Notes under the pieces: generated by a model
What the model was told of the DNA's origin: nothing
The model's database searches: none
Seen by the model: the letters and a program-made list of their open reading frames with translations, nothing else
In this document: positions 6,901 to 13,520 of the stretch, one piece after another
How positions within the stretch are numbered: the first letter of the stretch is position 1
Layout: every line of letters starts with the position of its first letter
Assembly: GCA_039936115.1 (NCBI GenBank)
Contig: JBDTIZ010000264.1
Location: 1-15,968 of the forward strand
Direction of reading: 5' to 3'
Source of the DNA: DATIJJ01 sp039936115
GTDB taxonomy: Bacteria > Pseudomonadota > Gammaproteobacteria > DSM-16500
DNA length: 15,968 nt
Position numbers and translations under genes: made by a program

Positions 6901-8000
6901 GGGGTCCGAATAAGCTTAAGAAAGGATCCAAGATTACAAAAGGATACCTAACAGAAGTCGCGCGCGAAAAATGGTTTGAAATCCGCTTACGTGATGCAGC
7001 TGCAAATAAGCAATTAGAAGCAGCGGCTAAGCAATTTAAGCAAGAACGTCTTGATTTCGAAAAAGCTTATGAAGCAAAACGTAATAAGATTACACAAGGC
7101 GATGATTTAGCACCTGGCGTGTTGAAAATTGTGAAAGTGTACATGGCCGTCAAACGTCGTGTGCAACCAGGCGATAAAATGGCCGGTCGTCACGGTAACA
7201 AAGGTGTTATTTCAACAATCGTTCCAATTGAAGATATGCCGTATATGGCAGATGGTACCCCAGTTGATATCGTATTAAATCCACTAGGCGTACCTTCACG
7301 TATGAACGTCGGACAAGTGTTAGAAACTCACTTGGGTTGGGCTGCGAAAGGACTTGGATTGAAAATTGGTAAAATGCTAGAAGAACGGCAATCAATCAAA
7401 AATCTTCGTCTGATGTTGAATTCAATTTACAACACAACCAGCAAGCGCAAAGAAAATATCGTTGATCTATCGGATGAAGAAGTCATGAGCTTAGCGCAAA
7501 ACCTGCGCGGTGGTGTGCCAATGGCAACCCCAGTGTTCGATGGTGCTTCAGAAGATGAAATTAAGGCGATGTTGAGATTGGCAGATCTTCCTGAGAATGG
7601 TCAAACAACTTTATATGACGGCCGAACAGGTAAAGCATTCGAGAGATCCATAACAGTTGGTTATATGTATATGATGAAGCTCAATCACTTGGTTGACGAT
7701 AAGATGCACGCACGTTCAACGGGTTCATACAGCTTAGTCACACAACAACCATTGGGCGGTAAAGCACAATTTGGTGGCCAACGATTTGGTGAAATGGAAG
7801 TCTGGGCATTAGAAGCTTATGGTGCAGCTTATACGTTGCAAGAAATGCTAACAGTAAAATCAGATGACGTGGGTGGACGTACCAAAATGTATAAAAACAT
7901 TGTGGATGGCGATCACTATATGGAATCTAGCATGCCAGAAGCGTTCAACGTGTTAATCAAGGAAATTCGTTCCTTAGCAATTAATATGGAGCTTGAATAA
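3921..8000 (+). CDS. rpoB: DNA-directed RNA polymerase subunit beta
   Basis: The beta subunit forms one pincer of RNA polymerase and part of the catalytic centre. The product has 1359 residues (E. coli 1342) and is collinear with it from [16 protein letters not shown] to SLAINMELE. The rifampicin region is identical to E. coli across [20 protein letters not shown] (residues 515-534). Residues equal to E. coli D516, H526 and S531 are D524, H534 and S539, all in the sensitive form. [12 protein letters not shown] at 1084-1095 carries the two conserved active-site lysines (K1086, K1094). The gammaproteobacterial insertion SI2, lysine- and glutamate-rich, lies at about 960-1065. ATG 3921 has GAGG 8 bases upstream. 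It is followed by an 83-base spacer with a hairpin, then rpoC. Confidence 0.99.
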   Translation: [1359 protein letters not shown]

Positions 8001-8014
8001 TCAGGTTTAGATTT

Positions 8015-8044
8015 AATCCCCTCTCTCGTGCGCGAGAGAGGATT
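8015..8044 (+). other. Hairpin in the rpoB-rpoC spacer
   Basis: CCTCTCTCG (8020-8028) pairs perfectly with CGAGAGAGG (8033-8041) around a TGCG loop. AAT/ATT can extend it beyond a two-base bulge. No U-tract follows, so it is not a normal terminator. A role in mRNA processing or stability between the two subunit genes is possible. Confidence 0.7.
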
Positions 8045-8083
8045 GAGGATTTAACAGTGATACAGCGATGAGAGGAAATAACC

Positions 8084-11000
8084 TTGAGAGATTTATTAAG
8101 TTTAGTAAAGCAGCAAACACAGCTTGAAGAATTTGATGCTATTCATATCGGCCTTGCATCGCCAGATATGATTCGCTCTTGGTCGTATGGCGAAGTTAAA
8201 AAGCCAGAAACGATTAACTACCGTACGTTCAAACCAGAACGTGATGGATTGTTCTGCGCCAAAATTTTTGGACCAGTCAAAGATTATGAATGTTTATGCG
8301 GCAAGTACAAGCGACTGAAGCATCGTGGTGTTATCTGCGAAAAATGCGGCGTAGAAGTCACTTTGTCGAAAGTTAGACGTGATCGCATGGGTCATATTGA
8401 ATTGGCTAGCCCTATTGCGCATATATGGTTCTTACGTTCTTTGCCATCGCGCATTGGATTGTTGTTAGACATGACCTTGCGTGATATCGAACGAATTTTA
8501 TATTTTGAAGCATATGTTGTGATCGATCCAGGCATGACTCAGTTAGAGCGCGGTCAATTGTTATCTGACGAAGCATATTATGATGCCATCGAAGAATACG
8601 GCGATGAATTTGATGCTCGAATGGGTGCTGAAGCTATTCAAGAATTGCTCCGTGCAATTAATGTAGAAACAGAAATCATCAAAATTCGTGAAGATATTGC
8701 AAGCACATCTTCTGAAGCAAAATTAAAGAAACTCACAAAACGCTTAAAACTCATGGAAGCATTCTTATCATCAGGCAATAAACCTGAGTGGATGGTTCTA
8801 ACTGTGTTGCCAGTATTGCCGCCAGATCTTCGTCCTTTAGTTCCTTTGGATGGTGGACGATTTGCAACATCAGATTTAAATGATTTATATCGACGTGTTA
8901 TCAATCGTAACAATCGCTTAAAGCGTTTATTAGATTTAAATGCACCCGATATTATCGTACGTAATGAAAAACGCATGTTACAAGAATCCGTCGATGCCTT
9001 GTTAGACAATGGTCGTCGCGGCAGAGCGATCACGGGCTCTAATAAGCGTCCACTGAAATCACTTGCTGACATGATCAAAGGTAAAGCCGGTCGATTCCGT
9101 CAAAACTTGCTGGGTAAGCGAGTTGATTATTCAGGTCGTTCAGTAATTGTTGTGGGTCCAACACTGAGATTACATCAGTGCGGATTACCTAAGAAAATGG
9201 CATTAGAGTTGTTCAAGCCATTTATATTTAGCCGATTACAAATTCAAGGCCAAGCATCGACGATTAAAGCTGCGAAGAAAATGGTTGATCGCGAAGACCC
9301 AGCAGTATGGGATATTTTAGAACAAGTTATTCGTGAACATCCCGTATTATTAAATCGCGCACCTACCTTGCACCGTTTGGGTATTCAAGCTTTCGAACCC
9401 GTTCTGATTGAAGGTAAAGCTATCCAATTGCATCCATTAGTCTGTACAGCATATAACGCGGACTTTGACGGTGACCAAATGGCAGTTCACGTTCCATTGT
9501 CACTAGAAGCGCAGCTTGAAGCGCGATCATTAATGATGTCGACGAATAATATTCTCTCACCTGCAAATGGCGAGCCTATTATTGTTCCTTCACAAGACGT
9601 CGTTTTAGGTCTTTATTATTTGACGCGTTCTAAAGTCAATGCGCGTGGCGAAGGCATGATCTTTGCTGATATCAATGAAATCCATCGCGCCTATGAAAGC
9701 GGTTCTGTAGAGCTACAAGCGAAAGTACGTGCACGCATAAAAGAATATTTACCTGATCCTGAAGCAGTGGGTGAGTACAAACTAAATATTCGTTTAGCAG
9801 AAACAACAATTGGCCGTGCTTTATTATCAGAAGTCTTACCAAAAGGCATGTCATTCGATTTAGTTAATCGAACGATGAATAAAAAAGCGATTTCTAGCCT
9901 TATTAACACTTGCTATCGCGATGTGGGATTGAAGGCGACGGTTATATTTGCTGACCAATTGATGTATACCGGTTTTTCTTATGCGACTAAATCAGGCGTT
10001 TCTATTGGCGTTGATGATTTGGTTATACCAAAAGAGAAGACTGAGATTATTGCTCAAGCTGAGGAAGAGGTCGGTAAAATTCAGGCACAATATTCTTCTG
10101 GTTTGGTGACACAGGGTGAACGTTATAACAAAGTCGTTGATATTTGGTCGCGCACTAACGACCAGGTAGCAAAAGCGATGATGAATGAACTGTCAACCGA
10201 GTCAGTCAAAGATTCTAAGGGTCATAAAGTTCAACAAGAATCATTTAATTCGATTTATATGATGGCAGACTCTGGAGCGAGAGGCTCGGCAGCTCAGATT
10301 CGTCAGCTTGCTGGTATGCGTGGCTTGATGGCAAAACCAGATGGATCGATTATCGAAACACCAATTACAGCAAACTTCCGTGAAGGACTAAACGTATTAC
10401 AATACTTTATTTCAACTCACGGTGCTCGTAAAGGTCTCGCAGATACTGCATTAAAAACAGCTAACTCCGGTTATCTGACACGTCGTTTAGTTGACGTGGC
10501 ACAAGATCTTGTTATCACTGAACTAGATTGCGGGACAGCACAAGGTGTCACAATGATACCGTTAATTGAAGGCGGTGACGTTGTAGAGCCTCTGCATGAA
10601 CGTGTTCTAGGCCGTGTTGTAGCGCTTGATATTTATGATCCAACAACAAATCAGATTCTTATTCCCGCTGGAACGCTCTTAGATGAAAGGTTGGTTGCGA
10701 GACTTGAAGAATTAAGTATTGATCAAGTATTAGTACGCTCGCCTATTTCATGCGAATCACGTTATGGAATTTGCGCCGCTTGTTACGGACGTGATTTAGC
10801 GCGCGGGCATAGAGTTAACATTGGCGAAGCAGTCGGTGTTATCGCTGCACAGTCAATTGGTGAACCAGGAACACAGTTAACCATGAGAACCTTCCACATT
10901 GGTGGTGCGGCATCTCGAGCAACAGCAGCTAATAATGTGCAAATTAAATTAACTGGAAAAGTTAAGTTACATAATATCAAGATTATTCAGCATCATAGTG

Positions 11001-12244
11001 GAAAATTCATCGCTGTTTCACGCTCGGGCGAATTGGCTGTAGTCGATGAGCATGGTCGGGAACGTGAGCGGTATAAGATTCCATATGGCGCGGAATTGTC
11101 AGTGCCAGATGGCTCAAAAGTTGATTCAGGTCAAATTGTTGCTAATTGGGATCCACACAGTCATCCAGTTATCACTGAAGTTGGTGGTGTCATTAAATTT
11201 GCTGACTTAATTGAAGGCGTTACCATGAATCGTCAAACAGATGATCTCACGGGTTTAAGCAGCATCGTTGTTACCGATCCAAAACAGCGTAGTAGCAGCG
11301 GTAAAGAATTAAAGCCAATGATCAAGCTTGTGGATGATAAAGGTAAGGACGTTTACCTTGCTGGCACAAACTTAACAGCACAATATTTCTTACCAAACGA
11401 TGCTATTGTGAATTTCGAGGACGGCGCGCGCGTAAAAGTCGGTGACGTAATCGCAAGAATTCCACAAGAAACATCAAAAACACGTGATATCACCGGTGGT
11501 TTGCCGCGTGTAGCAGATCTGTTTGAAGCAAGACGGCCTAAAGATCCTGCTATTTTGGCAGAAATTTCAGGTGTTATAAGCTTTGGTAAAGAAACGAAAG
11601 GAAAACGTCGTTTAATTATCACAGGAACAACAGGTGACGTTCACGAAGAGTTGATTCCTAAGTGGCGTCACGTAAGTGTGTTTGAAGGCGAGCATGTCGA
11701 GAAAGGTGAAATCATTGCTGAAGGATCACTAAATCCACATGATATTTTACGTCTGCTGGGTATAAATGCACTCACAAACTTTATCGTCAATGAAGTTCAA
11801 GATGTTTATCGTTTGCAAGGTGTAAAGATTAACGACAAGCATATTGAAGTGATCATCCGTCAAATGCTTCGAAAAGTGTTGATTGCTCATCAAGGCGATA
11901 CTGGCTTCTTGAAAGGCGAGCAAGTTGAATTCGGACAATTACGTGATGAAAATGACAAAATGAAGAGAGACGGCAAAATGATTGCGCGGCATGAATCAAT
12001 TCTGCTGGGTATCACAAAAGCATCTCTAGCAACAGAATCCTTCATTTCTGCTGCATCGTTCCAAGAAACAACCCGCGTTCTAACAGAGGCGGCTGTTAAT
12101 GGGAAGATAGATGAGCTCAGAGGACTGAAAGAAAACGTTATTGTTGGTCGATTAATACCAGCGGGAACTGGGCTAGCCTATCACGCGGAGCGTCGGGTCA
12201 GAAAACAACGCGTTGCTGATCGTGCAGAAGAGCATAAATCTTAA
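8084..12244 (+). CDS. rpoC: DNA-directed RNA polymerase subunit beta'
   Basis: The beta' subunit carries the catalytic Mg site of RNA polymerase. The product has 1386 residues (E. coli 1407). The N-terminal zinc site has C70, C72, C85 and C88. The catalytic NADFDGDQMA puts D460, D462 and D464 at the E. coli positions. The second zinc site is C816, C890, C897 and C900. The trigger loop follows with QLTMRTFHIGGAASRA, interrupted by the gammaproteobacterial SI3 insertion (about 945-1130). The start is TTG 8084: the protein then begins RDLLSLVKQQT like E. coli MKDLLKFLKAQT, and AGAGGA (8071-8076) is well placed. No in-frame ATG lies nearby. The C-terminal tail after the IPAGTG motif is only about 23 residues and lacks the final ELLNAGL-type helix. 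Confidence 0.99.
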   Translation: MRDLLSLVKQQTQLEEFDAIHIGLASPDMIRSWSYGEVKKPETINYRTFKPERDGLFCAKIFGPVKDYECLCGKYKRLKHRGVICEKCGVEVTLSKVRRDRMGHIELASPIAHIWFLRSLPSRIGLLLDMTLRDIERILYFEAYVVIDPGMTQLERGQLLSDEAYYDAIEEYGDEFDARMGAEAIQELLRAINVETEIIKIREDIASTSSEAKLKKLTKRLKLMEAFLSSGNKPEWMVLTVLPVLPPDLRPLVPLDGGRFATSDLNDLYRRVINRNNRLKRLLDLNAPDIIVRNEKRMLQESVDALLDNGRRGRAITGSNKRPLKSLADMIKGKAGRFRQNLLGKRVDYSGRSVIVVGPTLRLHQCGLPKKMALELFKPFIFSRLQIQGQASTIKAAKKMVDREDPAVWDILEQVIREHPVLLNRAPTLHRLGIQAFEPVLIEGKAIQLHPLVCTAYNADFDGDQMAVHVPLSLEAQLEARSLMMSTNNILSPANGEPIIVPSQDVVLGLYYLTRSKVNARGEGMIFADINEIHRAYESGSVELQAKVRARIKEYLPDPEAVGEYKLNIRLAETTIGRALLSEVLPKGMSFDLVNRTMNKKAISSLINTCYRDVGLKATVIFADQLMYTGFSYATKSGVSIGVDDLVIPKEKTEIIAQAEEEVGKIQAQYSSGLVTQGERYNKVVDIWSRTNDQVAKAMMNELSTESVKDSKGHKVQQESFNSIYMMADSGARGSAAQIRQLAGMRGLMAKPDGSIIETPITANFREGLNVLQYFISTHGARKGLADTALKTANSGYLTRRLVDVAQDLVITELDCGTAQGVTMIPLIEGGDVVEPLHERVLGRVVALDIYDPTTNQILIPAGTLLDERLVARLEELSIDQVLVRSPISCESRYGICAACYGRDLARGHRVNIGEAVGVIAAQSIGEPGTQLTMRTFHIGGAASRATAANNVQIKLTGKVKLHNIKIIQHHSGKFIAVSRSGELAVVDEHGRERERYKIPYGAELSVPDGSKVDSGQIVANWDPHSHPVITEVGGVIKFADLIEGVTMNRQTDDLTGLSSIVVTDPKQRSSSGKELKPMIKLVDDKGKDVYLAGTNLTAQYFLPNDAIVNFEDGARVKVGDVIARIPQETSKTRDITGGLPRVADLFEARRPKDPAILAEISGVISFGKETKGKRRLIITGTTGDVHEELIPKWRHVSVFEGEHVEKGEIIAEGSLNPHDILRLLGINALTNFIVNEVQDVYRLQGVKINDKHIEVIIRQMLRKVLIAHQGDTGFLKGEQVEFGQLRDENDKMKRDGKMIARHESILLGITKASLATESFISAASFQETTRVLTEAAVNGKIDELRGLKENVIVGRLIPAGTGLAYHAERRVRKQRVADRAEEHKS

Positions 12245-12252
12245 AAAAAGGG

Positions 12253-12288
12253 CTTGCGCTCACATTAATTCATCAATGTGAGCGCGAG
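12253..12288 (+). other. 14-bp hairpin after rpoC, no U-tract on the + strand
   Basis: The arms 12253-12266 and 12275-12288 pair over 14 bases (one G-U) around an 8-base loop. The core is GCGCTCACATT with AATGTGAGCGC. It lies 8 bases after the rpoC stop. A-runs flank it on both sides, so the + strand lacks the U-run of an intrinsic terminator. It may protect the 3' end of rpoC mRNA or act on antisense transcripts. Confidence 0.75.
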
Positions 12289-12400
12289 TGTAAAAAAGTG
12301 ATAAAAACGGAGTTATTGGAAGATTTGTCTGAGAAATCCTTAAAGCATGCCGGAAAACTCATAAAAAGCAAAAAAGTTACCTACTTTTAGATAACTAGGC

Positions 12401-12429
12401 TTGACATACAGCTCACTCCTTTTTAGAAT
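12401..12429 (+). promoter_or_regulatory. Sigma-70 promoter of the str operon
   Basis: TTGACA (12401-12406) is a perfect -35 hexamer. TAGAAT (12424-12429) differs from the -10 consensus by one base, and the spacer is the optimal 17 bases. The next bases are CGCGCC, a GC-rich discriminator typical of ribosomal promoters under stringent control. Transcription should start near 12435, giving a leader of about 85 bases before rpsL. Confidence 0.85.
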
Positions 12430-12437
12430 CGCGCCTC

Positions 12438-12480
12438 CTCCTAATGAGTTAGGAGTGATAGCACACACATTGTGTTTTAA
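12438..12480 (+). promoter_or_regulatory. rpsL leader hairpins
   Basis: CTCCTAA (12438-12444) pairs with TTAGGAG (12449-12455) around TGAG, right at the expected 5' end of the transcript. A weak ACAC/GTGT hairpin (12465-12468 with 12472-12475) is followed by TTTTAATTTTT. The first may stabilise the 5' end. The second could be a weak pause or attenuator. No S7 or S12 binding motif is recognised. Confidence 0.5.
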
Positions 12481-12521
12481 TTTTTGGATATAACCTGAGT
12501 TATTAGGCTGGAGTTTTACGA

Positions 12522-12896
12522 ATGCCAACGATAAATCAGCTTGTGAGAAAACCACGAGCATTGAGAACTGAAAAATCAAAAGTACCCCATTTGGGTAAGT
12601 GCCCACAAAAGCGTGGGGTATGTACACGTGTATATACAACAACGCCTAAAAAGCCAAACTCAGCATTACGTAAAGTAGCGCGTGTTCGTTTGACCAATGG
12701 TTCAGAAGTAACAACCTACATTGGCGGTGAAGGTCATAATTTACAAGAACATTCGGTCGTTTTAATTCGCGGCGGACGTGTTAAAGATTTACCAGGCGTA
12801 CGATATCATACAATTCGCGGCAGTTTAGATACTGCTGGCGTAGCAAATCGCCGCAGAGGCCGTTCCAAGTACGGTGCTAAAAAGCCGAAAGAGTAG
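12522..12896 (+). CDS. rpsL: 30S ribosomal protein S12
   Basis: S12 lies at the decoding centre of the small subunit and controls accuracy of codon reading. The product has 124 residues, the same as E. coli. It shows TTTPKKPNSALRKVARVRLT, YIGGEGHNLQEHS, and RGGRVKDLPGVRYHTIRG. K43 and K88, the positions of classical streptomycin-resistance changes, are both lysine, so the sequence is of the sensitive type. D89 is the residue that is methylthiolated by RimO in E. coli. ATG 12522 has GGAG at 12510-12513, 8 bases upstream. This is the first gene after the promoter at 12401 and stands 37 bases before rpsG. Confidence 0.98.
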   Translation: MPTINQLVRKPRALRTEKSKVPHLGKCPQKRGVCTRVYTTTPKKPNSALRKVARVRLTNGSEVTTYIGGEGHNLQEHSVVLIRGGRVKDLPGVRYHTIRGSLDTAGVANRRRGRSKYGAKKPKE

Positions 12897-12933
12897 AATT
12901 ACATGACATTTTAGTTTTAATGGGAATAGAGCA

Positions 12934-13503
12934 ATGCCAAGAAGAAAAGCCGCGATTAAGAGAGAAACACTGCCAGATCCATTATACGGCAGTCAACGAT
13001 TAGCTAGATTCATTAACGTAGTAATGAGAGCTGGCAAGAGATCTATTGCTGAGCGTATCGTTTATACGGCCCTAGACGAAGTTTCAAAGCGTCTCAAAAA
13101 AGGGAAGCATACTAAAAAATCAGAGACTGAAGATGACTCCGATGGATCAACCACGAGTGGTTCAGGTTCAGCTGACGGCAAGTCACAAGTTTACAATAAA
13201 GAAGCTTTAGAGATTTTAGATAAAGCGCTTGGCAATATTCGTCCGACTGTCGAAGTGAAGTCTCGCCGAGTAGGTGGAGCGACTTATCAAGTTCCTATCG
13301 AAGTAGATACAGAGCGTGGGCTTGCACTCGCTATGCGTTGGATTGTAAAAGCCGCTAAAGATCGTGGTGAAAAAACGATGACTTTACGTCTAGCTGCTGA
13401 AATGTTCGATGCTTATGAAGGGCGTGGTACCTCGGTTAAAATACGAGATGATATGCATAGAATGGCTAAGGCTAACCAAGCTTTCGCACATTATCGTTGG
13501 TAA
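12934..13503 (+). CDS. rpsG: 30S ribosomal protein S7 with a low-complexity insertion
   Basis: S7 starts assembly of the 30S head by binding the 3' major domain of 16S rRNA and lines the E-site mRNA path. The product has 189 residues; the shorter E. coli form has 156. N-terminal KRETLPDPLYGSQRLARFIN and C-terminal KSRRVGGATYQVPIEV, GEKTMTLRLAAEM and MAKANQAFAHYRW are standard. Between about residues 54 and 88 lies an insertion: lysine-rich, then acidic, then Ser/Gly/Thr-rich (EDDSDGSTTSGSGSADGK). It falls between early helices where other families have a short loop. From memory, Legionella and Coxiella S7 also carry insertions here. ATG 12934 follows a weak ribosome binding site (GGGA at 12922), so coupling to rpsL translation is possible. 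Confidence 0.97.
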   Translation: MPRRKAAIKRETLPDPLYGSQRLARFINVVMRAGKRSIAERIVYTALDEVSKRLKKGKHTKKSETEDDSDGSTTSGSGSADGKSQVYNKEALEILDKALGNIRPTVEVKSRRVGGATYQVPIEVDTERGLALAMRWIVKAAKDRGEKTMTLRLAAEMFDAYEGRGTSVKIRDDMHRMAKANQAFAHYRW

Positions 13504-13520
13504 TTTAGGGGTATATAAAC

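Noticed and set aside
8638..9078. A 146-codon minus-strand frame inside rpoC
   Set aside because: It is fully antisense to conserved beta' sequence and resembles no protein I know.
12253..12288. CRP-like site in the hairpin after rpoC (TCACA and TGTGA)
   Set aside because: The half-sites are in the reverse order to a CRP site (TGTGA then TCACA) and too far apart.
12340..12642. A 100-codon minus-strand frame across the rpoC-rpsL spacer
   Set aside because: It overlaps the rpsL start, the str promoter and its leader. No ribosome binding site or family resemblance is seen.
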